Notes: generated by a model not told the origin, from the sequence alone. A stretch of DNA of 64,000 bases from Nitrospirillum iridis (GCF_014205765.1 NZ_JACIIZ010000007.1:186001-250000), one strand, 5' to 3'; positions 1-10,181 are shown, counted from the stretch's first letter. A program made the numbers and translations.

Positions 1-2091
1 GGTGCCGCCGTTGTAGGACACCACCTGGCGGCCCACCTGCTTGCGGCTGAGGGTGAATTGCCAGGGGCCCTGGTTGAACAGCATGCCGATGGCGTCCGTC
101 CATTTTGGCACCTTGGTCAGGCCCTGGTGGGCCGTCAAGTCCTTGGCGGCGTTGATGGAGGCATTGGCGAAGAAGGTCACGCCGTTGTCGAAGCTGTAGG
201 CCGCCTGGCCCTCCACGCCGCTGTACCGGGCGTTGCCGGCGTTGACGTAATATTGGCCGGTGGGATCGGCCACCGACAGGTTGGTGACGTCGATGCGGTA
301 GATGTCGGCGTCGACCGTGACGTTGTCGCGGCTCCACACCGTGCCCAGCTGGTAGTTGGTGGTCTCCTGCGGCTTCAGCGCGTTCAGGTTCAGATTGTTG
401 ACATACAGGGTGGACAGGGAGGGGATCAGGAAGCCGGTGGCGTACTGGGCGTACACCGCCAGTTCTGGCGTGATCTTGTAATTGGCGGTCAGGAACTTCA
501 GCGTCTTGTCATAGACGTTGTCGCCGTGCAGCGGCCCGCGGGTGAAGCCGGATACGCCGCTGTTCTCCATGGCGGCGTCAACCGTGCGGTCGAAGTTGAC
601 GTACTTGACACCGGGCGTGATGGTCAGCCGGTCGATGGGCCGCAGTTCGAAATCGGCGAACACCTGGTACTGGAACCAGGAGCTGTTCTCCAGCGTCTTG
701 ACGTTGGAGACGTTGGCCACCGTCGGTTTGGTCAGGCTGGAATATTTCAGGTCGTCGATGCCCTGCGTCAGGTCCTGCAGCAGGTTGTGCCGGTCGGTGC
801 TGGAAGTCTCGGCCAGCCCACCCACCTTCAGGGTACCGAAGGACCAGTCCTTGTTGCCACGCAGGATGTCGCCGAAGACGCGGTAACGGTTACCTTTGCT
901 GTAGCCGCCGATGTCGGTCTTGGGCAACGTCTTATTGCCGGGGGCCGATGTGTTGGTGGCACCCACCAGGCCGGTGACGTCGTTCACCGATTCCGTCTGG
1001 TTGGAATAGAAGTTGGTGTAGGCGTCGTTGTCGATGCTGTAGCCGTCGCCCAGGTCGCCCTTCAGGTTGATATAGTCGAAGTCCGTGGATTTACGCTGCT
1101 GGTTATATTTGTAGTAATGCTCGTCCTTCGGATTGTCGTTCAGGGCGAAATCCTTGCCGTAGGCCAGGACTTGGGCCCAGGTTTCGCCAGGGCCGGCGTC
1201 GGACTGGTAGAAGTGGGTGCGGTTGTGGGTGGCGAACAGCGTGGCCTGCCACGTCTCGCTGATGGGCAGCTGGATCTTGATCAGCTGGTTCTGCGCTTCG
1301 CCGCTGGAAAAGCTCAGCTCGCCATCCGACTGGCGCTCATCGAAGTTCAGCAGGACCTTGGCCCCGCCCAGGTCGTCCAGCTTGCCGGTCTGGAGGGTCG
1401 ACACGAAGTTGTGGGTGTTGAACGAGCCGAAGGTGACCTTCTGCGACAGCCCGAAGGTGTCGTCCACCGTGGGCGAGAAATAGTGGATGGCGCCGCCGAA
1501 ATTGGCCTGGCCCAGGTCCCCCGCCGCCCCGGGGCCACGGTCCACCACGGCGGACCCGATGGTCGATGCGGGGAAGTACGAGGCCGGATGGTGCGTCGGG
1601 TCGTTGGTGTCGCCGAACGCCATGCCGTCATAGGTGATGTTGAACTGGCCATCGGCGAAGCCGCGCAGGGTGACCTTGTTGGTCTCGCCCACGCCGCCGC
1701 CATTGGACGCGATGCCGCCGATGCTGGGGGCGATCAGCACCGTGGTGGTGATGTCACCTGTCTCCGGTGTCGCCTGCTCGATGTACCGGCGGCTGATGAT
1801 GGATTTCGGCTGGCTTTGGTCCAGCGACGCCTTGACCGGCGCTTCCGCCGCCGCGCGGTTCTTCTCCGCCTCGATCAGGATGGTCTCGACATCCACGCCT
1901 TCCGACCCGGTGCCGGCGGTAGACCGGCCGCCAGCGCCGTTGGACGTATCCGGTGCCGGCGCATCCGGGGTGTTGGCCGGGCTGGCGTCAGCCGCCCAGG
2001 CGCCGCTGCCGGCCCAGACCATACCCACGGCACTGCCTGTCAGTAGAGCGTGGCGCAAAAGGCGATGATTTTTTTTGATTTTACTAAACAT
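1..2091 (-). CDS. TonB-dependent outer-membrane receptor, partial (C-terminus beyond window)
   Basis: Outer-membrane beta-barrel receptor for energy-dependent uptake of an unknown ligand. The reading frame is open from an ATG at 2091 to the window edge, about 697 codons, so the last barrel strands are missing. Residues 1-34 form a signal peptide ending near WAADA. The plug domain follows, with typical stretches such as TLRGFADGQFNITYDG and the GGAIHYFSP region. The rest alternates aromatic residues as in barrel strands (NQTESVNDV, GNRYRVFGD). No partner gene lies on the same strand nearby, because the glycosyltransferase-like gene upstream is a separate unit about 340 bp away. The substrate cannot be told from sequence. 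The family call is firm. Confidence 0.9.
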   Translation of the reverse strand, partial: MFSKIKKNHRLLRHALLTGSAVGMVWAGSGAWAADASPANTPDAPAPDTSNGAGGRSTAGTGSEGVDVETILIEAEKNRAAAEAPVKASLDQSQPKSIISRRYIEQATPETGDITTTVLIAPSIGGIASNGGGVGETNKVTLRGFADGQFNITYDGMAFGDTNDPTHHPASYFPASTIGSAVVDRGPGAAGDLGQANFGGAIHYFSPTVDDTFGLSQKVTFGSFNTHNFVSTLQTGKLDDLGGAKVLLNFDERQSDGELSFSSGEAQNQLIKIQLPISETWQATLFATHNRTHFYQSDAGPGETWAQVLAYGKDFALNDNPKDEHYYKYNQQRKSTDFDYINLKGDLGDGYSIDNDAYTNFYSNQTESVNDVTGLVGATNTSAPGNKTLPKTDIGGYSKGNRYRVFGDILRGNKDWSFGTLKVGGLAETSSTDRHNLLQDLTQGIDDLKYSSLTKPTVANVSNVKTLENSSWFQYQVFADFELRPIDRLTITPGVKYVNFDRTVDAAMENSGVSGFTRGPLHGDNVYDKTLKFLTANYKITPELAVYAQYATGFLIPSLSTLYVNNLNLNALKPQETTNYQLGTVWSRDNVTVDADIYRIDVTNLSVADPTGQYYVNAGNARYSGVEGQAAYSFDNGVTFFANASINAAKDLTAHQGLTKVPKWTDAIGMLFNQGPWQFTLSRKQVGRQVVSYNGGT

Positions 2092-2435
2092 TTTCCGGCT
2101 CCCCCATGAAAAACGTGGCGCTTCACTAGGTTTGGCGCTGTGGGGGTGCACGTTAAATTTTGGTTTATGGATTATTACAGAGTGATTACACGAGAAGAAA
2201 TAAACATGTGGGGGCGGGAGTTAACGGCCTCGTTATAGATTAAAGATTTCGTTAGTTTCAGGGTCGTTTGCCGCCGGGCGGCGCGGAAACACTTGCCATG
2301 CCATCGGCGCAATGCCCGTACAGCACCGAATTCATGGCCATGGTTTGGGCGATGGGGCCACGATTATTGAGAATGAGGCGCAAAGTCTTTCCGATCCGCT
2401 GCGCCACTATGACGCAGGGGGGCGGGCGTGCGGGG
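2092..2435. other. Intergenic region upstream of the TonB receptor
   Basis: A 344-base gap without a convincing gene. The part next to the receptor (about 2145-2260) is clearly richer in A and T than its surroundings, as expected of a promoter region for the minus-strand receptor. I saw no clear operator palindrome or riboswitch. The far half is GC-rich and carries only short shadow frames. Confidence 0.5.
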
Positions 2436-3632
2436 TCAGCGGGTCAGGATGTTGCCGGCCTCGAACAGGCCCAGGATGTGACGGGCCCGGACGTCCCAGG
2501 TGTGGTGGATCGCGGCCTGTCGGAATCCGGCCCGTGCCACGGTCCCCAGGGTGGCTGGATCCGCCAGGGCGGTCGTGATGCGGTCGGGCAGGGTGTCCAG
2601 GGCGCCCCAGCGATAGAACAGCATGTCGCGCCCGTCGGCATAATGCCGGTCGTAATAGCGGCTGGTGTCGGACACCACGGCCGCACCATTGATCTGGGCC
2701 GCGAACACCCGCTCATGCCCGCCGGAGACGAAGTTGTTGTTGCTGTTCAGCACCAGGCGCGTGCGGCGCAGCAGGCCCAGCGTTTCCTCGAAACTGCCTT
2801 CGCCCCGCCAGTCGAAGGCGGGGAAGGGGCGCCCTTCCCACCCTTTGCCGTAGACCACCAGCCGCACGCCGGCGGCGTTCAGCGTTTCCAGCAGACGGTG
2901 CCGGCGGTAGGCCTCGACATACTGGTAGACCTCCCGTGACTTGCGGATCAGCTGGATGCGGCTGGCGGGGGGCAGGCTGACGTCCCGGGCGGCCAGAACC
3001 TGGTCGATGGCGTCCTCAAGGGCCAGGGTGTCATGGCTGAGCGCCAGGTCGGCGGCATCATCGAACAGGGTGGTGACGAAGTTGCGCTCGGCCCCCCGCC
3101 AGCGCCGGTCGGGGGCGCCGCGATAGGTGCCGGTGAACAGCAGCGGAATGTCGCGTCGTTCCGCCCAGTCGTGGAACAGCGCGGCCTCGTCCGGCATGGC
3201 GGGGGGGATGCTGGTGTTGGCGCCGGGCGGCATCAGCGACAGCGCCGCGAAATGCCCGGCCGGGAAGCCGTCCCGCACCAGCGCCACATGGGTTTCATCC
3301 AGGAAGCTGACGATGAAACGGCGATCCATCCTGGTTTCCAGCCGCTCCCACAAATGCACCGGGTGGTCGACATGCAGGGTGATGAACAGGCTGTCGGCGG
3401 CGTCGTACAGCGATCCTTCGCCCGCGCGTAGGTCCACCCCCATGCTGTTCAGGGCGTAGAAGAACTGGACGGGCCGGGCCAGTGCGGCGTTCAGCCGCGC
3501 CACGCCGTCGGTGGCCGCCAGATCCACGACGATGGCCTCGTGCCCCAGCGCCGCGAAGGCCGTGGCCAGCTGGTCGATGTGCAGCCGAAGCGAGCCGTAC
3601 TGCGACTGGCCCTTGAACAGAACGATACGCAT
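2436..3632 (-). CDS. Glycosyltransferase-like protein (CgeB/GT4-like C-terminal half)
   Basis: A 398-residue soluble protein starting MRIVLFKGQSQYG, typical of a Rossmann-fold glycosyltransferase that reads a GT-B fold. The C-terminal half has LVLNSNNNFVSGGHERVF followed by GAAVVSDTSRYYDRHY, the pattern of the C-terminal domain of CgeB-like and other GT4-related proteins, where the conserved E and the late loop bind the sugar nucleotide. The ATG at 3632 is preceded by a GGGAAGG ribosome site four to five bases away, which supports the start. It stands alone between a TonB receptor and a divergent phosphatase. Acceptor and donor are unknown. A role in modifying a surface protein or polysaccharide is only inference. 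Confidence 0.65.
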   Translation of the reverse strand: MRIVLFKGQSQYGSLRLHIDQLATAFAALGHEAIVVDLAATDGVARLNAALARPVQFFYALNSMGVDLRAGEGSLYDAADSLFITLHVDHPVHLWERLETRMDRRFIVSFLDETHVALVRDGFPAGHFAALSLMPPGANTSIPPAMPDEAALFHDWAERRDIPLLFTGTYRGAPDRRWRGAERNFVTTLFDDAADLALSHDTLALEDAIDQVLAARDVSLPPASRIQLIRKSREVYQYVEAYRRHRLLETLNAAGVRLVVYGKGWEGRPFPAFDWRGEGSFEETLGLLRRTRLVLNSNNNFVSGGHERVFAAQINGAAVVSDTSRYYDRHYADGRDMLFYRWGALDTLPDRITTALADPATLGTVARAGFRQAAIHHTWDVRARHILGLFEAGNILTR

Positions 3633-3808
3633 TGCCCTTCCCCCGGGGCGTCAGGCCCCTGGTGCCTAAGGTGCCCCAGCCGGCATCACGGCGCCAGCTT
3701 TGCCCGCCATCGGCCGGGCGGTCATGAATCGGTAATCAATATGTCGCCGTGTCTTCAAGTGGATGGCGTAACGGACGGCTTTCGCAATCACTGCTGGATG
3801 ATCGCCTT

Positions 3809-5629
3809 ATGAGCATGGTGAGCCGCCGCCGGGCCCTGTCGCTGTTGCTGTTGGGGGCCACCGCGCCCCTGGCCTTGGGCATGCGCCACGCCGGCGCGGC
3901 GACGGGCGCCGCCGCCGTCGCCTTCCGTCACGGTGTGGCCAGCGGCGACCCCCTGGCCGACCGCGTCGTGCTCTGGACCCGGGTAACACCCGAGGCCGCC
4001 GTCCCCAGCCTGCGCCTGGCGTGGGAGGTGGCGGCCGATGCCGCCTTCCAGCGGCCGGTGCGACGCGGCACGGTGGATGCCACCGCCGCCCGTGACTTCA
4101 CCGCCAAGGTCGATGTGGACGGGTTGAAGCCCGGCCAGGACTATTGGTACCGCTTCACCCACGGCACTGTGACCTCGCCCGTGGGGCGCACCCGCACCCT
4201 GCCGCGGGGCCCCACGGACAGCGTGGTCATGGCCGCCGTCACCTGCGCCCTCTACCCCAACGGCTATTTCAACGCCTACGACCATCTGGCCCAGCTGGAC
4301 CGGTTGGATGTCGTGGTTGAGCTGGGCGACTACATCTACGAATACGGCGCCAAGGACGACGATTACGGCATGGAAAACGGCCGGCGCCTGGGCCGCATCC
4401 CGGAACCGGCGCACGACATCGTCACCCTGGCCGACTATCGCCTGCGCTATGCCCAATACCGGCGTGATGCCGACCTGCAGGCCGCCCACGCCCGCGCCCC
4501 CTGGATTTGTGTCTGGGACGATCATGAGGTGTGCAACGACACCTGGGCCGGCGGGGCGGAGAATCACCATGACGGCCAGGGCGCCTTCCTGACCCGGGAA
4601 GCCGCGGCCGTGCAGGCCTATTATGAGTGGATGCCCATCCGTGAGCCGCGCCCCGGCCAGGCGGCGGAGGAGATTCAGCGCGCCTTCCAGTTCGGCGACC
4701 TCGCCACCCTGGTCATGGTGGAGACCCGCCTGCAGGCCCGGTCCCGCCAGCTGGAATGGAGCGTGCCGGGCGACCTGCCCATGGCCGTTTATGAGGTCGC
4801 GGCGGACAAGGGCCGGCGCAAGGTGGCCGACCCCGCCGTGGCGGCCCAGGTGATGGCGGCGGTGAAGGCCGGCGGTTCGCCGCCGGCTCCCTACGTCCTG
4901 GGCCCGGACGAGGAGGCCATCCGCGCCTACGGCGCCAACCCGGAACGGCAGATGATGGGGGTGCGGCAGGAACAGTGGCTGGCCGCCACCCTCAAGGCCT
5001 CGGTGGCCGCCGGCACGCCTTGGCAGGTGCTGGGCAACGAGGTGGTGATGGCCCGGACGGCGGCGCCCAAGTTCGAAAAGGCGCTGGGCGCCGATGGCGT
5101 GGCCCGTTGGCTGGGCGCCCTGCCCGAGGCGGCGCGGGCCAGCCTGGCGCAGATCGTTCAATTGGCCAGCTTCGACATCCCCTTCGATCTCGACGGCTGG
5201 GACGGCTACCCGGCGGCGCGGGAGCGGGTCTATGACGCCATCAAGGCGGCGGCGGTGGAGGGTCGGGCTGGCAATACCGTCGTGCTGTCGGGTGATAGCC
5301 ACGCCTTCTGGGTGAACGAATTATACGATGCGGGGGGCAGCACCCGGGTGGCGGCGGAGTTTGGCGCCAGTTCCATCACCAGCCCGTCGCCCGGCGAGGA
5401 GCTGCACCTGCCCCAGCTCGGCGACATCATGAAGACGCAGAATCCCGAGGTCCTGCTGAACGACCACCAGGCCAAGGGCTACGTCCTGCTGACCCTGACC
5501 CATCAGGCGGCGACCGCCGACTTGGTGGCCGTGACCATCGATGCCAAGCCCTACCAGGCCCGCACGCTCAGCCGCTGGCGGGTGGCGGCCACGACCACGC
5601 CCGGTGTCGAGCGGCCCCGGCAGGTATGA
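3809..5629 (+). CDS. phoD: Alkaline phosphatase D (PhoD) family, Tat-exported
   Basis: Calcium/iron-type phosphodiesterase-phosphomonoesterase that releases phosphate from organic esters in the periplasm. The chosen ATG at 3809 gives 606 residues and places SRRRALSLLLLGA near the N-terminus, a twin-arginine signal; an ATG two codons on (3815) is also possible. The N-terminal PhoD_N fold is seen as FRHGVASGDP and the catalytic domain has ELGDYIYEYG, WDDHEVCNDTW and SGDSHAFWVNEL, carrying the metal-binding Asp and His residues of the family. It stands alone and no Pho box was recognised upstream. Length is within the range of the family. Confidence 0.9.
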   Translation: MSMVSRRRALSLLLLGATAPLALGMRHAGAATGAAAVAFRHGVASGDPLADRVVLWTRVTPEAAVPSLRLAWEVAADAAFQRPVRRGTVDATAARDFTAKVDVDGLKPGQDYWYRFTHGTVTSPVGRTRTLPRGPTDSVVMAAVTCALYPNGYFNAYDHLAQLDRLDVVVELGDYIYEYGAKDDDYGMENGRRLGRIPEPAHDIVTLADYRLRYAQYRRDADLQAAHARAPWICVWDDHEVCNDTWAGGAENHHDGQGAFLTREAAAVQAYYEWMPIREPRPGQAAEEIQRAFQFGDLATLVMVETRLQARSRQLEWSVPGDLPMAVYEVAADKGRRKVADPAVAAQVMAAVKAGGSPPAPYVLGPDEEAIRAYGANPERQMMGVRQEQWLAATLKASVAAGTPWQVLGNEVVMARTAAPKFEKALGADGVARWLGALPEAARASLAQIVQLASFDIPFDLDGWDGYPAARERVYDAIKAAAVEGRAGNTVVLSGDSHAFWVNELYDAGGSTRVAAEFGASSITSPSPGEELHLPQLGDIMKTQNPEVLLNDHQAKGYVLLTLTHQAATADLVAVTIDAKPYQARTLSRWRVAATTTPGVERPRQV

Positions 5630-5658
5630 CGCGCGATGACTGGGGTACGGACAAAAAT

Positions 5659-5671
5659 GTCACACGGTGAC
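5659..5671. promoter_or_regulatory. Small perfect inverted repeat upstream of TonB receptor gene
   Basis: GTCAC-ACG-GTGAC is a perfect 5-base inverted repeat in the A/T-richer gap between phoD and the TonB receptor gene at 5824. It sits about 150 bases before the start codon, so it could be an operator or chance. No protein is assigned. Confidence 0.25.
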
Positions 5672-5823
5672 CAGTAAACAGATCGGTCATCGCTCTGTCG
5701 TCAAATAGTCATATCCTGTTGCTATGCAGCATGCACTTTGCGTCCGGCGCACCGATACGGGTTATCTCTTCCGTATATTTGCCTGACGGGGAAGATTTTA
5801 AATAAATCGAAGGGGGAAATTCG

Positions 5824-8082
5824 ATGTTGAAGAATCGGCTGTTGGCTGGTGTGTCGCTGCTTATCCTGATGTCGGCCGGCGCCATGGCGCAGACGGCGCC
5901 CGATGCCGCCGCGGACGCCGCTGGCGACATGCAGGAGATCGTCGTGTACGGCCGCGGTGAAACCCGCCAGGTCCAGGCGATCACGCCCATGGACATGCAA
6001 ATCGCCGTTCCCGGCGCCAGTCCGATCAAGGTGATCGCCAAGCTGCCGGGCGTGAACTACCAGGCCGCCGATCCCTATGGCGCCTATGAATGGGCGGTGC
6101 GCATCTCCGTGCGTGGCTTCAACCAGAACCAGTTGGGCTTCACGCTGGATGGCGTGCCGCTGGGCGACATGAGCTACGCCAACGACAACGGCCTGCACAT
6201 CAGCCGCGCCATCTCCTCGGAAAACCTGGGCGTGACCCAGATGGCCCAGGGCACCGGCGCGCTGGATACGGCCTCCACCTCCAACCTGGGCGGCACGCTG
6301 AAGTTCACCTCGCGTGCGCCGGCGACCGAGGCCGGCGGTGAGGCGGCGGTTTCCTACGGCAGCAATGCCACGGTGCGCACCTACGGCCGGCTTGACACCG
6401 GCGTCGTGCCCGGCGGCGGCACGGGCTACATCAGCTATGACTATCAGCATGGCAACAAGTGGAAGGGCCAGGGCGAGCAGTGGCAGCAGCAGGCCAACGG
6501 CAAGTTCGTGCAGCCGGTGGGCGAGGGCACGCTGACCACCTTCGTCAACTATTCCGACCGGCATGAGAACGACTACCAGGACCTGTCCTTGGCCCTGATC
6601 GGCAAGTTCGGCTACAAGCTGGACAACATCTCGGACAACTACACCCTGGCCAAGTCCATCGCCACCGCCTACCAGACGGGCAAGGCCATCCCGGCCCCCT
6701 ACGGCACCGTGGACGACGTCTACTATGACGGCGCCGGCAACCGTGAGGACATCCTGGGCGCGACCCAGCTTGAATACCCGATCAACGACCGCCTGTCGTT
6801 GAAGGCCATGGTCTATGGCCACCACGACAAGGGCATGGGGACTTGGGATACGCCCTACGTGCCGACGCCCGCGGCCTACGGTGGCTCCCCCATCTCCATG
6901 CGCACCACGGAATACACCGTGTCGCGCATCGGCACGGTGGACAGCCTGACCTACACCCTGGCCGACCACACCATCGAGGGCGGCCTGTGGTTTGAGAACA
7001 ACGATTTCGACCAGGCCCGTCGTTACTATGGCCTGGGCGCGAATTCGGCCGGCCGCACCGCGGACGAATTCCAGGAAAACCCCTTCTACACCCAGTGGCA
7101 GTACGCCTTTAACACCAAGACCTACGTCTTCCACCTGCAGGACACCTGGCAGGTGCTGGATAACCTGAAGCTCAACTACGGCTTCAAGTCCATGAAGGTC
7201 GAGAACCAAAGCAGCACGATCATCGGCGATGCCATCAATGGCTCGATCGACACGTCGAAGGGCTTCCTGCCGCAGATCGGCTTCAACTATGTCCTGAACG
7301 ACAGCAGCGAAGTGTTCGGCGACTACGCCCAGAACGCCCGCGCCTTCGTCAGCTCCCACACCGACGGGCCCTTCTCCACCACCCAGGCCGGCTTCAACGC
7401 CATCAAGAACAAGCTGAAGCCTGAGACCTCCGACGCCTTCGAGCTGGGCTACCGCGCCCATGTCGACACGTTCGAGGCGGTGGCCGCCGCCTACTATGTC
7501 AGCTTCCATGACCGCCTGCTGGCCACCACGGTCGGTTCTGGCATCCAGGGCAACCCGTCGGCCCTGTCCAACGTCGGCGGAGTCACCTCCAAAGGCATCG
7601 AGCTGGCCGGCACTTGGAAGTTCGTGAAGAACTGGTCGCTGTACGGTTCCTATTCGTACAACAAATCCACCTATGACGATAACACCCTGAACGGCGATGG
7701 CACGCTCTATGCCGCCACCAAGGGGAAGATCACCGTGGATAGCCCTCAGAACATGGTGAAGGCGGAACTGTCGTTCGATAATGGTGAGCTCTTCGGCGCC
7801 ATCTCCAGCAATTACATGAGCGAGCGGTATTACACCTTTATCGACGACGGCAAGGTCCCCGGCTACATGACCGTCGACCTTAGCCTGGGCTACCGCTTCC
7901 AGGGCGGCGGCTGGCAGCGTGACCTGGAAATCCAGGGCAATGTCACCAACCTGTTCGACCGCCACTACGTCTCATCCATCGGCACCAACGGCTACACGGT
8001 CAGCGATCCCACGGGCACCTTCCAGACCCTGCAGGCCGGCGCCCCCACCGCCGTCTTCGTGTCGCTGCGCAAGAAGTTCTAA
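5824..8082 (+). CDS. TonB-dependent outer-membrane receptor
   Basis: A complete 752-residue receptor. Residues 1-22 are a signal peptide (MLKNRLLAGVSLL...AMAQ). A TonB-box-like stretch EIVVYGRG follows. The plug domain has RISVRGFNQNQLGFTLDGVPLG and GTLKFTSRAP, and the barrel ends in the hallmark terminal aromatic VSLRKKF. The C-terminal motif NVTNLFDRHYVSSIG is the usual last-strand signature. It is followed by a strong terminator and appears to be a single-gene unit. Its neighbours (PhoD before, a nucleotidyltransferase-like gene after) do not identify the substrate. A phosphate-ester link with PhoD is possible but unsupported. Confidence 0.92.
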   Translation: MLKNRLLAGVSLLILMSAGAMAQTAPDAAADAAGDMQEIVVYGRGETRQVQAITPMDMQIAVPGASPIKVIAKLPGVNYQAADPYGAYEWAVRISVRGFNQNQLGFTLDGVPLGDMSYANDNGLHISRAISSENLGVTQMAQGTGALDTASTSNLGGTLKFTSRAPATEAGGEAAVSYGSNATVRTYGRLDTGVVPGGGTGYISYDYQHGNKWKGQGEQWQQQANGKFVQPVGEGTLTTFVNYSDRHENDYQDLSLALIGKFGYKLDNISDNYTLAKSIATAYQTGKAIPAPYGTVDDVYYDGAGNREDILGATQLEYPINDRLSLKAMVYGHHDKGMGTWDTPYVPTPAAYGGSPISMRTTEYTVSRIGTVDSLTYTLADHTIEGGLWFENNDFDQARRYYGLGANSAGRTADEFQENPFYTQWQYAFNTKTYVFHLQDTWQVLDNLKLNYGFKSMKVENQSSTIIGDAINGSIDTSKGFLPQIGFNYVLNDSSEVFGDYAQNARAFVSSHTDGPFSTTQAGFNAIKNKLKPETSDAFELGYRAHVDTFEAVAAAYYVSFHDRLLATTVGSGIQGNPSALSNVGGVTSKGIELAGTWKFVKNWSLYGSYSYNKSTYDDNTLNGDGTLYAATKGKITVDSPQNMVKAELSFDNGELFGAISSNYMSERYYTFIDDGKVPGYMTVDLSLGYRFQGGGWQRDLEIQGNVTNLFDRHYVSSIGTNGYTVSDPTGTFQTLQAGAPTAVFVSLRKKF

Positions 8083-8153
8083 AAAAGGCGCGTCCATTCC
8101 GGTGGTGTGACCTTTTGCGCCACAGGTATATAAGTAAAGTTCTATATCTTTCA

Positions 8154-8189
8154 GGGGCTCGCCGGTTCGCTGGCGGGCCCCATTCTTTT
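8154..8189 (+). terminator. Rho-independent terminator after TonB receptor
   Basis: A 12-base-pair stem (GGGGCTCGCCGG with CTGGCGGGCCCC, two G-T pairs) closes a stable TTCG tetraloop and is followed by ATTCTTTT. It lies 70 bases after the receptor stop and ends before the start of the next gene. Confidence 0.8.
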
Positions 8190-8211
8190 ATCAACGCAGC
8201 ACCGGGGACGC

Positions 8212-8799
8212 ATGAGCCCGCAGACCCATAAGGAACGGTTGGAGGTCCTGATCCGCCGCGATGGCGCGCGCCTGTGTCTTTTGCGGCATGTCCGGACCCT
8301 GGACTTGCCGGACTGCTGGATCGGGGCGGGTTTCGTGCGCAACGCCGTCTGGTGCCACCTGCACAGCCAGTACCCCGCGCCCCCGTCCGCTGATGCCGTC
8401 TGGCCCGACAGCGACGTGGATGTGGTGTGGTTCGATGATGCCAGGCAATCGGTCGCCTTGGACCGCGACCTGACCGATCGGCTGGCGGCATTGGAGCCCG
8501 GCGTCCGCTGGTCGGTGAAAAACCAGGCGCGGATGAGCGGTCGCAACGGCGATGCGCCTTATGCGTCCGCCGCCGATGCCCTGCGCCATTGGCCGGAAAC
8601 GGCCACGGCTGTCGCCGTGCGCCTGACGGCGGCGGATGAGCTGGAGATCCTGGCGCCTTATGGTCTGGACGACCTGTTCGGCCGCGTCATCCGGCCCACG
8701 CCCCCCTTCCGGGGGGTGAGGCTGGACATTGTGCGCCAGCGGGTGCGCGACAAACGCTGGCTGGACCGCTGGCCGCTGCTGCGGGTGGTGGAGGCCTGA
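8212..8799 (+). CDS. Nucleotidyltransferase-like protein (DUF925 / NTP_transf_6 type)
   Basis: A 195-residue protein of the nucleotidyltransferase-like family formerly called DUF925. What is visible: CWIGAGFVRNAVW near residues 41-53, then the acidic SDVDVVWFDD around residues 64-74, a DxD-type metal-binding pair as in nucleotidyltransferases, then WSVKNQARM and the C-terminal GLDDLFGRVIRPTP. The substrate of this family is not established. The gene stands alone between a terminator and an MFS gene 140 bases downstream. The family call is fairly secure and the reaction is not. Confidence 0.75.
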   Translation: MSPQTHKERLEVLIRRDGARLCLLRHVRTLDLPDCWIGAGFVRNAVWCHLHSQYPAPPSADAVWPDSDVDVVWFDDARQSVALDRDLTDRLAALEPGVRWSVKNQARMSGRNGDAPYASAADALRHWPETATAVAVRLTAADELEILAPYGLDDLFGRVIRPTPPFRGVRLDIVRQRVRDKRWLDRWPLLRVVEA

Positions 8800-8939
8800 G
8801 GACGGCGACAGCCTTGGGGCGGCGTCAAGCCCCCAGCGGGGACGGGACTGGTTTTCGCAACTAACCGTTTCCTATTTAACCGTTACCCGGTACTGAGGAC
8901 GGCCGCTCCGCCACGTTCCTGTGCAGGTCCGCCGTCTCC

Positions 8940-10181
8940 ATGTCCGCATCCTCCCCCAGCACGCCCAGCGGCCTCCCTGGCGGCCCCTCGGGCGGCCCCT
9001 CGGACGACTTGTCCGTCGGCCTTACTTGGCTGTTCGCCGTCACCTGCGGCGCCGTGGTCGCCAACATCTATTATGTCCAGCCGCTGCTGGCCGATATCGC
9101 CGCCAGTTTCCAGGTGGGGATGGGGCGGGCCGGTATGCTGGTGACCGTGACCCAGGTGGGCTATGCGCTGGGTTTGCTACTGGTGGTGCCACTGGGTGAC
9201 ACCCATGACCGCAAGCGCCTGATCCTGGCCCTGCTGGGCCTGTGCATCTGCCTGCTGCTGGCGGCGGCCGCCAGCCCGGGCTTCCTCACCTTCGCCGCGG
9301 CGTCACTGGGGGTGGGGGTGCTGTCCTGCGCCGCCCAGGTGGCGGTGCCCTTCGCCGCGTCGCTGGCGCCGGACCACAGCCGTGGGCGCACCGTGGGCAC
9401 GGTGATGAGCGGTCTGATCCTGGGCATCCTGCTGGCCCGCACCATCGCCGGCGCCATCGCCCACTATGCCGGCTGGCGGGCCGTCTATGTCACCGCCGCC
9501 GTCGTCATGACCGTGCTGGGCGTCCTGCTGGCCCGCACGCTGCCGGCCGACCCCGCCCGGCCCAGCATTCCCTATGGCCGGCTGATGGCCTCCGTACTGG
9601 CGCTGGCCCGCGCCGACGCCACCTTGCGCTGGCGCTCGCTGATGGGCGCCCTGGGCTTCGCCGGCTTCAGCGTGCTGTGGACGGGCCTGACCTTCGTCCT
9701 GAGCGACGCCCCCTATCGTTTCGATCAGGCCACCATCGGCCTGTTCGGGCTGGCGGGTTTGGCCGGCGCGCTGGCCGCTAGCCGCGCTGGCCGACTGGCC
9801 GACAGGGGCCACGCCCATCTGGCTACCGGCCTGTTCGCCGCCGCCTGCCTTGCCGCCTGGGGGCTCATGGCCCTCACGTCCCCCTTGCTGCTGGGGTCTC
9901 TGGTCGCCCTGACCGCCGGCATCCTGCTGCTGGATGTCGGGGTGCAGGGGCTGCAGATCACCAACCAGAGCGTCATCTACGCCAGCAACCATGGCGCCCG
10001 CGGGCGTGTCACCACCGTGTACCTCACCACCTATTTCGTGGGCGGCGCCTGCGGGTCGGCCGTGGCCAGCCTGGCTTGGGAACTGGGCGGCTGGCTGGCG
10101 GTTTCGGCCACCGGCGAGGCCATCGCGCTGACGCTGCTGGGCTGCTGGATTATGGCGCATGCCCGCCGCCGGGGCGCCTGA
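8940..10181 (+). CDS. MFS transporter (12 transmembrane helices)
   Basis: Inner-membrane major-facilitator protein of 413 residues, with a Pro/Gly-rich cytoplasmic N-terminus of about 25 residues. Hydrophobic helices run from LFAVTCGAVVANIYYVQPL through to LTLLGCWIMAH. The loop after helix 2 carries the family motif GDTHDRKRLI. The overall pattern is like predicted drug or metabolite exporters of the YgaY/YnfM group, but no substrate can be named. It converges on the SIS-domain gene, whose stop codon is 17 bases beyond this gene's stop, with no obvious terminator between them. Confidence 0.85.
   Translation: MSASSPSTPSGLPGGPSGGPSDDLSVGLTWLFAVTCGAVVANIYYVQPLLADIAASFQVGMGRAGMLVTVTQVGYALGLLLVVPLGDTHDRKRLILALLGLCICLLLAAAASPGFLTFAAASLGVGVLSCAAQVAVPFAASLAPDHSRGRTVGTVMSGLILGILLARTIAGAIAHYAGWRAVYVTAAVVMTVLGVLLARTLPADPARPSIPYGRLMASVLALARADATLRWRSLMGALGFAGFSVLWTGLTFVLSDAPYRFDQATIGLFGLAGLAGALAASRAGRLADRGHAHLATGLFAAACLAAWGLMALTSPLLLGSLVALTAGILLLDVGVQGLQITNQSVIYASNHGARGRVTTVYLTTYFVGGACGSAVASLAWELGGWLAVSATGEAIALTLLGCWIMAHARRRGA

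Noticed and set aside
58-2046. Long plus-strand open frame
   Set aside because: It is a shadow of the minus-strand TonB receptor; the product is Val/Gly/Gln-rich without a domain.
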